Source: Plazaster borealis
Taxonomy: Eukaryota; Echinodermata; Asteroidea; Forcipulatida; Labidiasteridae
Length of the DNA stretch: 64,000 nucleotides
NCBI GenBank assembly: GCA_021014325.1
Contig: CM037473.1
Span: forward strand, 11,842,696-11,906,695
Direction of reading: 5' to 3'
Of the stretch, positions 13,701 to 24,531 are shown in pieces. Below the pieces are notes generated by a model, which was not told the origin of the DNA, did no database searches, and saw only the letters and a program-made list of their open reading frames with translations. Within the stretch, counting starts at the first letter, position 1; each line of letters opens with the position of its first letter. Position numbers and translations under genes: made by a program.

Positions 13701-16700
13701 TGAAAGTGGCCGGGAAAAGCTAAATGTGTATTACAAAATGCATTTAAAATTATAGAAAGATAACACCAAAACTACACAAATCTGCAATTCACCAATGATA
13801 TCTACAGTAAATGGTTTTTCTTTCAATTTTAAGTTTATCCTTATGAAACCCAAATCTTTTCTATACTAGATTGTCAGCACATCGTCAAAAATAGTTAAAT
13901 TTATTAATGAATTAAGTATTTCGTTTAGTAAAAATCTATCAAGTTTATCTGGTATAATATTTGTTATCTGCAATTATATACTGGTTAGCGTTGCTGAGTG
14001 CATAACTACTGCAATTGAAATTGGCATGGAGCGAAACAAAATTATTGGGAAAAAACCTTTTCCCCAATGACCTTCTACTGCCTTGTTTGGTGCAGGATAA
14101 AAAATATTACATATTTAAATACATGCAAAATCAATATTTTTCTCCTAAAGGTGTACTTTGATTTGTATTACTTGAAGCTTCCATTAAATTGTTCTTTTTT
14201 TTTCTGAGTGTATATTTTTGTTTGCAATTAGTCACTAATTGACCATATTTTTGACCGCATGATGAGGGCACTTTCATCAGGGAATGTCTTGCATCACAAT
14301 GACAGTTTCATCTTATTTTAATTGCCTGTATGTAGTTTTCTTGCATCAAGGACGAAATATATACATGATAATAACAACAATTTAAAAAAAACCATGTTTG
14401 TCTACGGGTTTTTCATCACGTGAAATCAATTGGTCCACATATGCCCTCACAAGGTAAAAAATACAGCGAATTGGAAAGGTACGTTTTCATAGAACATTGA
14501 TTTATTTGTTTGTATTCTTTTGTCACCACAACAAACCAATACAAACCATCCCCGATGCTAGGATCATAGAAATGATACATACATGTAGCATTTAAATAAG
14601 AATCATAGCACAACTTATACCACCATCCTCTCTTGCACTAAACAAGGTGTTCCCATCAATCAGGAAGTGCCAATATTAAGCAAATGGTTCATTTCAATCT
14701 GAGTTTGAATTCTTGCAAGTTATACACATTGTATAGGCAGTGTGAAAGTGTTTAATGAACACAATGAACTTGAAATATCTCCTTGAATAACCACGTTAAA
14801 TATTGATGTTTAACTTATTCAAGTATTTCTGCAGGTTTTCAATATCTACATATTCCAAAACTAATCTGACCTAAAACTCCAAACATTGGTGACTGTAAAC
14901 TTTAAAGGTAGGTTGATACTTTTTTATTGGTAGTATGCATCATGCGAAATGATTTCGCCTGAAGTGCCTGTGGTTAGGCCTACCTGTGATGATTAAAAAT
15001 TGAAAAAGTATGTTGAAAAATTTAAATCTCCAAAGATTGCCTATAAAGGCAGTTTTTGTCATGTTTGTATAGACTGAAATTTCCGTGCTGTCCGTTTGTG
15101 GATGGTGCTGCCAGAAATGCGGTTGGTAGCCAGTCACCTCGCTAACCGTAATGGATTCAATGATCTTGATGAAAATACTATGACAGTTTTCCCTGTTTTC
15201 TTAACAAATAGACACTGTATTGAACTAAAACTTTCACTTGTCTTTCTTGATAAGTTTGCCTCTAAATCATCAGTATGTTGACAAACACCAAATGATGACC
15301 CTACCTTTAAAGCCAACGTTATTATAAAACAATTTAGGGTGTGTTTGTCAAAGAATTAAAGCTTCCAAAACTTGTTTAGTGTACTCTTGTGTAAAATTAG
15401 TTACTAATTTGAGAGGCACATTTTCATGGAACATTTGTTGACCGATTTGTATCCATTCACTTTAATAGCCCAATTCACAGTATCCAGTCTAGAGGATCGA
15501 TGATACACACCATTTAAATTAGAATCATAACATTTCTTATACCACCATCCTCCTTTGTTGAATACTGCAGCACAGTTTTGGGGCGAGCGATCATTGTCGT
15601 TGTCCTTGGTGCTAAACATCGTTCCATTGTGGTATGCAAGTCCATCCTTTGCTGTGCTGCTAGCCTTGTATGAGCCAATCTCAAGTCTAAAGTATTCCCC
15701 ATCAATCTTGAAGTGTCCATATTCAGCAAAGGTTTCTTTTCCATACCAACTGACCATCTCAACCTTGAGCTTCCATGGTCCTGCAGACTCAGTCAGGGTA
15801 CGTAGGTTATCATTTCCAAGCCAGAATTCACCAGACAAGCTGCCAAAGCCAACCTGGTAGTCAGTCCAGTTACGATAGAAATCAACACTGCCATCTTGAC
15901 GCCTCTGAATGACAATCCAGCCCTCACCATCAGTGTCCATGTCACAGTAGACTTGCAGGCTATTGTTGAATCCAGCAGGGAATATTGTATAGATACCACT
16001 GACATTATGACCTGCCTCAAGAAGCTCCTGGCAACTGCTATTCTGAGGCTGAGAGGAGATGGTTGTATCTGGCTGTGTAGGGAGTGCTTGGTCAGGTAGG
16101 GAGAGGTGAGGTGTTTCTACATCAGCATCACAGTACACATTACCATAGTATGTAAAGAAGTCATCAGGATAATGAGCCCCGGTAGCATTGTTCAGCTCAC
16201 ACAGATGATTGTCAATGTTGTAATTGACTGAGTGGCACTGAGGATCAGCATGGCAGTAACTCACACAGAGCACATGAGACCAAGTTACTTTTGCTTGATA
16301 GGAAAGTTGAAGTAATTTTCTATTTTCTGCAGATACAAACTCTCTCATATTTATCTTACATGCAGTTACATCAGAAGCTGTAGTTTGATTGATGTTTAGA
16401 ATGATCAGTGTAAGAGTGATAGCTGCATGTAGCATCAGGAATTGTGTTTGAGAAGCCATCATTTATAGCATGTAGATTCAGTCTTGCTCGATGTGGATTT
16501 ACTTCCAGACCAATATCTCAAAATGAGAAAGCCGGCTCTTGACTAACTGAATTATATGGCATGGAGACTCACGTGGGAATGCTGTAATTGGTTGTTCCTG
16601 GTCACATGTTGAAAGAACGCCAGCGCAAGTGATATGGTTGGTTGGCTGTTTGTATTGTCTTCAACTTTGTGAGTGAAATCAATCAATACTGTGAATAGTT

Positions 16701-17001
16701 CAACTTTGATTGAAAAGTGACCTTATTACAATTACCAGGCAGCAGTCTGAGCAGTGTTAATTAAATCCATGGAGAGGGAACAATGTCAAATTCTGTTGAC
16801 ATAGTTGATACAAGGGCACTCCTATTGTAAAGATCATCTGGTTTCATAATCAGTTACTTAGTAGGAAAATATTGCAATTATTGAATTTCCATCAAGTACA
16901 TGTACTTTCTTTTTCATATTCCCTCTGTTTTAAATGTTACTGTCATAAGGAGCTCAACATTTTCTATAATTCTTTGGATTGTGTATTTCAATCCAATTAT
17001 T

Positions 17002-17032
<31 letters not shown>

Positions 17033-20000
17033 TAATAAAAAGTATTTATATAGTGCCAAAATCCGCCTTAAAAGACACTCAAGGCGCTTTACAGAAAATA
17101 AGGTGTAAAAACAAGAAGCCAATAAAGACACACCAAAAGTATTTATATAGTGCCAAAATCCGCCTTAAAAGACACTCAAGGCGCTTTACAGAAAATAAGG
17201 TGTAAAAACAAGAAGCCAATAAAGACACACCGAAAACTATAAAACAGCATTAAACATTTTATTCTATAAGTATGGCCAGGCACAAAACGAGATTCGTTGG
17301 GAGGTATGGGTAGTGGTATTTCTTATTTTAAATGGAAAGTCATATTTTTATCAATTTAAGTTTGATTTCCATGAGGTTTGAAGCTAATCCAAAAACCTGT
17401 ATTAAAATACTGAAGTGTGTGTGCTCTGCATTATTGTATTGAACGCTGTAACAAGACCTTTAATTAACCTTCAGTGAAATCAATAATAGTGACCTGGATG
17501 CAAGAAAGGGAAATTAAAAAGTTTGCTCTCTAAAGATGTTCACACTTGACTGGAAAAGGGGAACTGCAGTTTGTTTTAATTGAGAAGGCTGTGTATAGAA
17601 ATTGGCATTTTGGTGTCTTTCTTGATGTAGGAATACGGTCAAGGCTAGGAGTAGGAAGCGGTACGGTAAGAGCAAAAAATCTTACCTGTGTACCAATATT
17701 AAGGGGTTATTTGCTTAGCACAGACTCTATTTCAATAACACTGTTAACCGCAACTAGCTTGCTGGTGGTTCTTATATATATATGCAGATGAGTGGTGCAA
17801 TAATGCAAATCCGTTGTGAACGTGATGTAGATAAGCACAAAAATGTGCTTAGAGGTAAACAGCTTGATGAAATTGTCCAAAGAACAGAGGGTCACCTCAG
17901 CTACACTTAACTCAGTTTCTTTGATGTTTCCCCCCCCCCCCCCAGTATTTAATGAACGTGACAGTATTCTCTGTTCCAGGTACATTGATTTTCCACAATA
18001 TCAAAAATATAAATTAGGATTATCAGTCGAAAAATAGAATATCAGGACGAATATCAAACTTAAAATATTCTGTCAAAGAAATTCACATTATACAATGTTT
18101 TTAAAGGAAATGCCATTTTGACACTCACCTGACAGCCTGAAAATTCCCCCAGGCATTGCTAGGAATAGGCCGAGTAACAATGTTATGCAGTTGACGCCAT
18201 TTGTATTGCAATTTTCAACAAAGGCAAATAAGGTGAATTTAAAATAAAATTTAAATAAAATATAAAATGAGTAAAATTCATGTGAAATTGAATATATACC
18301 AGTAGAGGGCAGAGTGTTTTAAATACAGTTTCCAAATGAACCCAAACCTTCATAATTACATCCTTGCTAGAAACTCCTATAAAGCAGAGTTCATTACATG
18401 TGAACTACATGATAAACATGCAGTTCTTCTTAAAGATCAACTTGAACACAATTATTAAAAGTCTAACTTGACTCTTTATATTTTGGTATTTGTTTTTTCC
18501 TTATCCTGGATCTGTTTTTAAAATTTAAGCTTTTGATCGGAAAATTGTGATGTTTTAATTAAACATGATAGAAAAGAACATTCCAAACAAACAATGTTTA
18601 TTGCTAATGCTTAGTTCAGTGTATACAAAAATAAAGTTAAGTCATATTCTTTCTTGGTCCTTGCTCTATGCTTAACCTTAGTCTATCCTCCCGTACCCCA
18701 ATTTCGCGCATCACAAATATTCGCGCAGGTACCTTTCCCGACGCATATTATTTTGTTTACAATACGCAGTGACTCAATTTCTTTTATTTCATGAAAGTAT
18801 AAAGCCTGATAAACAATTTCCTGTGAAGATGTGGAAAATCAAAGCCTTTCCGGTAAGATTTTAGATAAATTACAAATGTAGTATACAATCTTACCTTTTT
18901 AGACTAAATACAAAACATAGCTAGATAAGATGGTCGATTAAAAAAACAAAAAAACACTGAAAGTTCTGTGCGTATCGTCTGCCATACTTCAATACTTAAA
19001 TTACAAGACCACGTGATTTTCATTTAACAACAGAGGGCGTACAAAATACTACGGAAGGTTGAAGTGGACGTGCGCCTTATAATCCTTTTTTCAGAAATTA
19101 CCAATTGTTTGCATTTAACTGGACGCGGTGCTTACCAACTTTGTGATAACAGCGCAGAGTCCATTTCCCACCTCGCCAACCCCACGACCCCTTCCCGTAA
19201 ATAATTATCACTGCCGATTTCAACCGGCAGCTTCCCTGCCGCACGGACTAAAGCATTTAGAAGAAAGGCGGGACAATAGGGACTCCGTAGTGGCGTTCCA
19301 GCCCAAGTGCGTGAATTCATGTGACGGAAAACGAAACTTGACAAATCTTGGTCGATTGCAGACGACGAGTTTCGTTGTGCTTTGACGATTTTCTGCGGGC
19401 TTCAAATTCTCCTCTCAGGTGGGCTTTGACATCAGACAATTAAAATTCAAGCTAAAAGTTGTTCTTGATTCTGTTAATCAAGTCAAAATTCAATTTCAAT
19501 TCTTACGTGCGCGAATAATGGGGATACGAGGATATATTAAGTTTTAGGTTTTATTTACACCTCTTTTTTAGTTTGAGGAACTTACCCGATTCGTTTGTCA
19601 TCTGGTCTTGCCTTTTCATAATTGATCTTGTTTCCAACTCCTTCCCTTTCTTCATCTTCAGAATCAAAATCAGAGAGTCGCTGCAATTGCCGATTATCGT
19701 CCAATCTTGGTCCATGGTCTGACCTTCCTGACAGCCCGGGCATATGATTATCATGAGCCCTGGACTCCCCCTCCATGCCTTCTTGATATGGACCTTGATC
19801 ATGTTGATATCGGCGGCCTCCCCCGCATGTTGATGACGTCGTGTCGGATTCGGTCTTTTTCTTGGTTGACTCGTTCGTTTCTGCACTATTTGTCTGTCTT
19901 CGACGAACCTCCCGCGCCCGTGGTTGGGTCGTGGTTGCTACAAGTCTGACTGTCGACTTGTAAATCAGAGTTTGAGTCTGAAAACATGGTTTATTGAACG

Positions 20001-20049
20001 TGGGAATTTTCAACAAAAGGAGCATGCTGCTACTCATGGGCGCCGCCAT
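7279..20049 (-). CDS. MRM3: Mitochondrial rRNA methyltransferase 3 (SpoU/TrmH family), complete, four exons
   Basis: The protein should be the mitochondrial enzyme that 2'-O-methylates a guanosine in the A-loop of the large mitochondrial rRNA, needed for late mitoribosome assembly. Coding exons read 20049-19586, 9896-9655, 8535-8377 and 7772-7279; all have GT donors and AG acceptors, phases match, and the sum is 453 codons with the stop (452 aa; the human protein is about 420 aa). The N-terminus is Arg/Ser/Thr-rich and poor in acids at first, as expected of a mitochondrial presequence. Exon 2 carries the substrate-binding-like part (SRKYREQSGRVMIEGRRLI). SpoU motifs follow in order: ICDNIREPGNLGTILRS (exon 3), ALVIGGETEGLS and VHIPMAEAVDSLNAAVSAS (exon 4), which form the knotted SAM-binding core. 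The first intron is 9.7 kb and hosts another gene. Orthology is inferred from remembered similarity along the full length. Confidence 0.9.
8377..8535 (-). CDS. MRM3: MRM3 exon 3
   Basis: 159 bases; acceptor TTCCAACAAG and donor AAAG|GTTTGT, a weaker donor than the others. It encodes GVFKKPTH through ILLTKG including SpoU motif 1. The longer open frame running past the donor (to 8,159) does not resemble the family and is intronic. Confidence 0.88.
8830..9400. repeat. Dispersed repeat, copy 2 (in MRM3 intron 2)
   Basis: Shares ordered blocks with 3,270-3,840. Its right part, 'gcttattatgagaaactt.g.tgtctttcctttgtca.gtcagggtttcatt', recurs inverted at 10,235-10,315 in intron 1. Confidence 0.55.
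9655..9896 (-). CDS. MRM3: MRM3 exon 2
   Basis: 242 bases; acceptor TTATATGACAG, donor TTATAG|GTAAGA. It encodes RLMMLVKSRKYREQSG through the WSDVVTPQGVI segment, closely matching the region before the SpoU catalytic core in MRM3 proteins. Its first base completes the Gly codon split after KRI in exon 1. Confidence 0.9.
11030..11240 (-). mobile_element. C-terminal coding remnant of a non-LTR retrotransposon
   Basis: The minus strand translates as a broken frame with RSRGRPEATFVYTL, DSGINRRDQLAIIKQRDQW and RTVVSNARV. The pattern GRP...YTL..D.G......L....RD.WR.VV resembles the last residues of many LINE ORF2 proteins. In-frame stops flank it and no polymerase motif remains. It is a dead fragment. 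Confidence 0.5.
12841..13060 (+). repeat. 50-bp minisatellite, four to five units
   Basis: The word GGGATAGATT recurs at 12,881, 12,931, 12,981 and 13,031, exactly 50 bases apart. Each unit reads roughly 'tgttcctcaaacccagcc.aaag.ggaggggatagattt.t.tatccc'. Units differ by several substitutions. It lies in MRM3 intron 1. Confidence 0.9.
14440..14685 (-). pseudogene. Decayed fibrinogen-related gene fragment
   Basis: The minus strand retains pieces of the FReD gene located at 15,404-16,462: a 'gcttaatattggcacttcctgattgatggg' block aligning with its EYGHFKIDG codons, then GGTGGTATAA..TGCTATGATTCTTATTTAAATG aligning with the GGWWYKKCYDSNLNG codons, then residues like QINQCSMKTYLSN matching the VNKCSMKMCLSN end. 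About 50 codons between the first two blocks are missing, frames differ, an in-frame stop has arisen and the final stop is lost. It lies just downstream of the intact gene in the same orientation, so tandem duplication followed by decay is likely. Confidence 0.75.
14902..15310. mobile_element. TTAA-flanked element, AGGTAGG termini
   Basis: Both ends carry TTAA next to inverted AGGTAGG (14,906) and CCTACCT (15,300-15,306). The insert is about 400 bp with no coding capacity. The ends match the AGG...CCT plus TTAA layout of other elements in this window, suggesting piggyBac-like mobilisation of non-autonomous copies. Confidence 0.5.
15404..16462 (-). CDS. Secreted PAN/apple-like plus fibrinogen C-terminal domain protein, intronless
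   Basis: A single uninterrupted frame of 352 aa. Residues 1-29 form a signal peptide with a hydrophobic run (LHAAITLTLIILNI). Residues about 35-111 hold cysteines 35, 66, 70, 76, 88 and 111 spaced like a PAN/apple domain (SVNYN...CEL). A short Pro/Thr/Ser linker follows. Residues 142-352 are a fibrinogen C-terminal domain: SCQELLEAG, DGEGWIVIQRR, FWLGND, a DNDND calcium-site acid cluster and GGWWYKKCYDSNLNG ligand-pocket region. Such proteins act as secreted lectins in innate immunity or coagulation-like recognition; the ligand here is unknown. The gene lies inside MRM3 intron 1 on the same strand. The lack of introns suggests a retrocopy or an intronless subfamily. Start chosen at the first Met of the signal peptide; the second Met would work equally well. 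Confidence 0.88.
   Translation of the reverse strand: MMASQTQFLMLHAAITLTLIILNINQTTASDVTACKINMREFVSAENRKLLQLSYQAKVTWSHVLCVSYCHADPQCHSVNYNIDNHLCELNNATGAHYPDDFFTYYGNVYCDADVETPHLSLPDQALPTQPDTTISSQPQNSSCQELLEAGHNVSGIYTIFPAGFNNSLQVYCDMDTDGEGWIVIQRRQDGSVDFYRNWTDYQVGFGSLSGEFWLGNDNLRTLTESAGPWKLKVEMVSWYGKETFAEYGHFKIDGEYFRLEIGSYKASSTAKDGLAYHNGTMFSTKDNDNDRSPQNCAAVFNKGGWWYKKCYDSNLNGVYHRSSRLDTVNWAIKVNGYKSVNKCSMKMCLSN
16980..17235 (+). repeat. TAA microsatellite plus 97-bp tandem duplication
   Basis: A TAA run (about 17,000-17,035) is followed by two nearly identical head-to-tail copies (17,041-17,137 and 17,138-17,234) of 'agtatttatatagtgccaaaatccgcc...aaggcgctttacag...aagacacacc'. The 'tttatatag.gcc...aaggcgctttaca' core is reminiscent of SINE tails. 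Near identity means the duplication is recent. Confidence 0.85.
17240..18685. other. MRM3 intron 1, no gene seen
   Basis: A poly-C run of about 14 bases at 17,931-17,944 is the only simple repeat I note. No exon or element termini recognised. Confidence 0.4.
18688..19535. mobile_element. Candidate inverted-repeat element
   Basis: The left end TATCCTCCCGTACCCCAATT followed by TCGCGCA is mirrored at the right end, whose reverse complement reads TATCCTCGTATCCCCATTAT followed by TCGCGCA. The roughly 850 bp between shows no coding signal. It ends about 50 bp inside MRM3 intron 1 from the exon 1 donor. Ends are imperfect (about 80%), so the call is tentative. Confidence 0.4.
19586..20049 (-). CDS. 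MRM3: MRM3 exon 1 with mitochondrial presequence
   Basis: 464 bases from the ATG at 20,049 to donor CGG|GTAAGT. It encodes a hydrophobic/basic leader (MAAPMSSSMLLLLKIP...), a charged low-complexity region and the INYEKARPDDKRI segment, which matches the corresponding stretch before the substrate-binding part of MRM3 proteins. The two leftover bases GG join the first base of exon 2 to make Gly. Confidence 0.85.
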
Positions 20050-20053
20050 ATTG
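20041..20053 (-). promoter_or_regulatory. TISU/YY1-like initiation context of MRM3
   Basis: On the minus strand the start codon sits in CAATATGGCGGC, one base away from the TISU consensus SAASATGGCGGC. This element is known to drive both transcription near the start codon and scanning-free translation from very short 5' leaders, and is frequent in mitochondrial-function genes. Confidence 0.5.
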
Positions 20054-20576
20054 GAAACTGGATAATCGGCAAAAACTGCATAAAATTGAGGGCGCTATAA
20101 CTATTTAAAAGTTAAGTCATTGTGATTTTGCCAAAATTTTGGACACCCAACTGAAAAAAACCCAAACAAGCGGTCGCTTGCTGAATGTTCAAAATATTGT
20201 GAAAAGAAAAGTTTGACTAAAATGGTTTTACAGACAAAGTCTTTAATACTATAAAAGTACAGTGTTATTGTCAGATGAGCTGACACTTGTGTTGTATGAA
20301 GAACTTTTGAAGAAAAGAAAAAAAGAAAAACACACCAAATTCAGAAGAAAAAAAGGAAGCTTACCAGTGTTTTTTGAACAATTCTTCTTGCAGTTAAATA
20401 TAAGTAAACACTGTAAAAATTAAGTAAAAGCTTAACGTGAGATGGATTTTTGAGCCACTGTTGTATGTAGAGGGCCTATCATTTCATTTCACACCAAAAC
20501 TTGAGTGACTCACCTCACCCACCTGGAGCTTTGGACCAATCAAGTTCAGGCCGCTAGTAGACATGGTAGAACAGAA

Positions 20577-20931
20577 TCTATTATTATCATTATTGTATAT
20601 TTCTGGTAATGAAACCAAGGATGCCTCCTGGTGAACTTAATCACGGTAACTCGCAAGCCTGAGGAAGTTTGTAAACAAGGGTGCTTGTGATGTGAACCAG
20701 AAACACCAGGGTTAACCCCTTCTCTTCTACATGTACATGTATGATAAGTGTTCTTGGTTCTTTTACAAGCTACCAATCCTAGTACACGGGACATATGGAT
20801 TAATGTCCCATCCGAAGGATAAAGCAATTGTGGTAAAGTGTCTTGCTCAAGGACTCAAGTACCACGACTGGGTCTCGAAACCACACTCTGAGCAAAGTCC
20901 AGTTCTCTTAACCGCTCAGCCACGACACTAG
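20577..20931 (-). repeat. Leu-type tRNA-derived SINE, near full length
   Basis: On the minus strand it begins GTGTCGTGGCTGAGCGGTTA (A box) near 20,931, with B box GGTTTCGAGACCCAG, then the body 'cttgagcaagacactttacc', 'ccttcggatgggacatta' and a tail ending near 'tttctggtaatgaaaccaaggatgcctcc' read in the reverse sense. The layout matches the copy at 56,819-57,172. Confidence 0.8.
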
Positions 20932-20934
20932 TGA

Positions 20935-22300
20935 AGAAAAGTGAGTAATAAAGGCAGAGAATTTCAAAGAGGCTACATGAGTCAAGCTTGTGATTATAAT
21001 TTATATAATTGCACCCAGAGCATCAAAACAATCAAAATATGTATCTGATCAGTCATCATCGAATCCAATCCCTCCCCTTCTCCTCAAAAGAAATACATCC
21101 AAAATAGGGAAGCCCCCAGTTGGTACAGCACTTGCACATAAAATTTGGAGGTTGCAGGTTCAACATTTTCATTTGCTAGTCATTTTTCTTTGTCCAGTCA
21201 GTTTCCATTGTGGTTTATATTACTCAATTAAATAGGACAGAAAACACCAATACACATCGTGTGTCATGTACACTCCAGGGAAATTCCTTTGTTCTGTGCA
21301 AACATATTCTTCAAAACTGTAAAAAACACAGTGTGGACGTGTTTCAAGTCCCTACACTGTTTGGACCTCTTCTGTTCTCAGGTCACTCACCCACCTACCC
21401 ATCCCAACACAAACAAAATGGAGAATTTTAAAACAAGCTGATATTTGCAGCAACCAGAGTGAGACTTAATATCAACGACAAATTTATAAAGTTCAATCAT
21501 TTAAAGTTTAATTGTAAAATAAACCTGAAGCACACATTTTACACGATTTACAATGAATGCATAATTGTTTTTCTTTACTTAAGATTGGTAAAATGTTCAA
21601 GTATTCATGATTTACAACAAAATTAACCAACTCCTATGTATCATGCACTCTTCTTTCTGAATAACTTAAGTATAAGGGTCTTGAGGTTGAAATCTTTATT
21701 GTGACAATAAACTTGCTCATCTGATGTGATGTGTAACACATTCATATTGCTTTATTAAATATCTTTAATAATGCTGAGAAAGATTTTTTTTCTTAATTGT
21801 ACATTGGGATAGACCTGAGAGCCAATTCCATACAGCTGCAAAGCACACAACTTTGTTAGCATTATTAGTGAATTTTGCTCAACACAACAAACCAGTTAGA
21901 CTAACGCATTATGTGCACTGAATGTGACAGTGTGACAGTTCATCTGCCTGTAACGCATCTGCCTGTTTTTGCTTAACAAATGCGTTTCATGGCAAATGCA
22001 TTAATTTTTGGCTAAGTAGTTTTATAAAATTGTGCCCTGGTTGCTCCCAGATGGAGACAAATAAATTGAAGATATACCTCAAGTTTAGAATGAAGAGCCA
22101 CGCTTACCAAGTTAATTTTACATTAAGACAATCTTCCAGGTTTAGTTTCCCCCCAAATTTATACATGTAATCTTCCTGTTTGTCCTATTTATGATCTTCC
22201 AGATTGTTCAAATTAATTGTTTTGATATGAATGTGTTCTCACTTTATAACTTTATAGATTTTTGCAGCAGTTCATATTTCTATGAGTAACTCGCGCATTA
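20935..22300. other. Intergenic, no gene seen
   Basis: No exon, RNA gene or clear element recognised between MRM3 exon 1 upstream region and the TTAA element at 22,303. Confidence 0.35.
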
Positions 22301-22302
22301 TC

Positions 22303-22698
22303 TTAAAGGGTCTGTATACGTTTGGTAATGACTCAGTCTCTGAAAATTATGGCAATAAAAACTTACTTGGTAAGAAGTACAGCAGCTTTGGATAGTAAAA
22401 TGCATTTTAAGAAACTTTTCAATTTGAAGTACTGCGGTTATGGAAAAAGATATCACCTTTTGTCCCAAAAAAAATTTGAATCTGAGAAGCGTTACTGCAG
22501 TAACAATTCTCAGATAGTGTGTTCCAATTGCAGATTATTCTTCCTGCATGTACAAACCGCTCCAGATTTTTCCGCAATATCTCAAAAATGCAACCACCTT
22601 TTGAAATGAAATTTCACAGGTTAGTTTTATGGTATACAACTATGTAGGGTTGAAACAAACAGTGGGTTCCAATTATCAAACGTATACAATCCCTTTAA
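22303..22698. mobile_element. TTAA-flanked element, AGGGTCTGTATACGTTTGGTAAT termini family
   Basis: TTAA at 22,303-22,306 is followed by AGGGTCTGTATACGTTTGGT; the right end reads AAACGTATACAATCCCT then TTAA (22,695-22,698). The body shares blocks with 50,694-51,056: 'gaagtactgcggtta', 'ttcttcctgc', 'cagatttt.c.gcaatatctcaaaaa.gc.accac' and 'gaaatttcacaggttagttttatggtata', in opposite orientation. Non-coding MITE-like element. Confidence 0.75.
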
Positions 22699-23924
22699 TG
22701 CAGACACCAAGCACAAAATTGATCAGTGGTGGGCTCTGTTTAAAGTTGCTCAAGAAATCAAGGGTGACGTAGGTTGAAAGGTCAGAGGTCACCACTCCTG
22801 ACCCCAATTTCATAGAGCTGCTAAAGCAGAAAATATTGCATGCACATTTTCTGAAATTTCTGCTGAGCAATAATAACCAGAATACCAATGAACACGTTAC
22901 ATGTGACATGGTATTTTGGCTGGTAACCTTTTTCTGGCAAGCATAACTTGTTCTTTGCAACTTTTTGGTCTTAAAATTATTCACGGCTCAAAAAAAAGGG
23001 GTCTTTTGACTGAAAATAATCCTGCATGAATTTTTTTATCCCAAAGTGAACTGGTTAAAAACACAAATTATTTCTTGCAACTTTGTCTGTAACACTGCTA
23101 ATAATTAGGTAAAAATTAATATCTTTAGGTTTCCAACATTTTCTTTTAAATATCATAGAATATTATGGACAAATATAATTTAAATTTGACAATTTAACAT
23201 GTGGAAAAGGTTGGAAAACGTTATAAACACTTACAAAACTTTTTTTAAAATTTATTTTACCCATATAGTTTGTGTTGTGATCATAATTTTCCCAAAAAAA
23301 TCTTAATTTGTGTACCTCAATCTTTCGGCATACATGTAACTGTGTAAACACATAAGTAATACTGCCCTAAATTTCAAGAAGACAACAACAGCTAACTTTC
23401 TTAACAATACTGGTGCATCCCAGGGGTTGGCGTGGGCATTAGGCCATTGTGACAACATATTGACCTTTTATTTTTTAGCCCGTACGCACAAGTGATGCAG
23501 GCCGCTGGCAGCGTAAGGTTTAGTACACAAAGACATGTAAAAACCTTTTTCTGCGAATTAAGTGTCTTCCTCAATGATTAACACAATTTCCCTGACAGCC
23601 GGACAGCATGACATAATAATGATTGTGAACGTACTTATTAAGTATTTGAAACTAAACAGAAGGTGATTACTGAAATTCTGACAAAACCCTTGCTGATGCA
23701 ACAAAGTTTCTTACAGTAACCGTGCAGTTTCTGTGTCAATCACTTTAAAACTCAGGATTCAGTGTCTGTTTAGTTGCAAATATTTATGGTCAGTATTCTA
23801 CATCGTTATGTCATTCTGCCCTGTCAGGGAAACTGTGTAAATCATTGAGAAAGACACCTAATTCACATAAAAAGTTAAGACAAAGGTTGTTCCATGTCTT
23901 TGTGTATAAAACAATGCGCTGCCA

Positions 23925-24055
23925 GCTTAGGCTAACCCATTCTACATGTAGGTTAACCCATTCTGGGCTAACCCATTTTAAGCTAACCCATTATAGGCTA
24001 ACCCATTGAAGGCAACCCAGTCTGGGCTAACCCATTCTGGGCTAACCCATTCATG
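23925..24055 (+). repeat. Imperfect tandem repeat of GGCTAACCCATT
   Basis: The word 'ctaacccatt' or a one-base variant occurs about eight times within 130 bases, with unit lengths varying around 17-20. Spacing is irregular, so it is an old or replication-slippage array. It lies about 500 bp downstream of the PRR14-like stop codon. Confidence 0.8.
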
Positions 24056-24262
24056 TTTTTTTCTGGATTGTCTGGTTGTAGATGTCTTCTTCAGACAGCA
24101 GAGAGGTCATGGTGATGTCAAACATTGGTCTTTGAGAATAACTTCCTTATTAGACTTGTCAGGGTAACGCTAAACATGGGTAGGACAGGGATGTTAAACC
24201 TTTAGAGACCAATGCGGCCACAAATGCCTTGTACCCAAAATTACAGCCGCATACATTCTGCT

Positions 24263-24268
24263 TTTATT
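24263..24268 (-). promoter_or_regulatory. Candidate polyadenylation signal of the PRR14-like gene
   Basis: AATAAA on the minus strand, 264 bases downstream of the stop codon at 24,532. Variant TATAAA and GATAAA words occur nearer (about 24,475-24,490). Confidence 0.35.
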
Positions 24269-24531
24269 TACTGCCACTCAACCAAAAAAGTCATGTGGTG
24301 AAATGATGTTCTAAAACAAAACCAAATGTTGGTATTGTATTATTTTTTCCAGAAATGTTTACTTGAATAATTTTTGTCAGAAAAACAAGAGTATTAGCCA
24401 TGCCTGGGTGTATGGTAATGATTACACAGAAATGTATGGTCTCTAAAGAGTTAAAATTGCCGACAAGAATTTATCATTTATATTCCATACTTTCCTGATG
24501 AAACCTTGCAGATTTTTCCCGACCCTCAACA

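Larger units (their letters stand above)
9897..15403. other. MRM3 intron 1, proximal part
   Basis: Contains an inverted piece of a dispersed repeat (10,145-10,320), a LINE 3' coding remnant (11,030-11,240), a 50-bp minisatellite (12,841-13,060), a decayed fibrinogen-domain fragment (14,440-14,685) and a TTAA-flanked element (14,902-15,310). Between these I see only AT-rich sequence. Confidence 0.6.
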
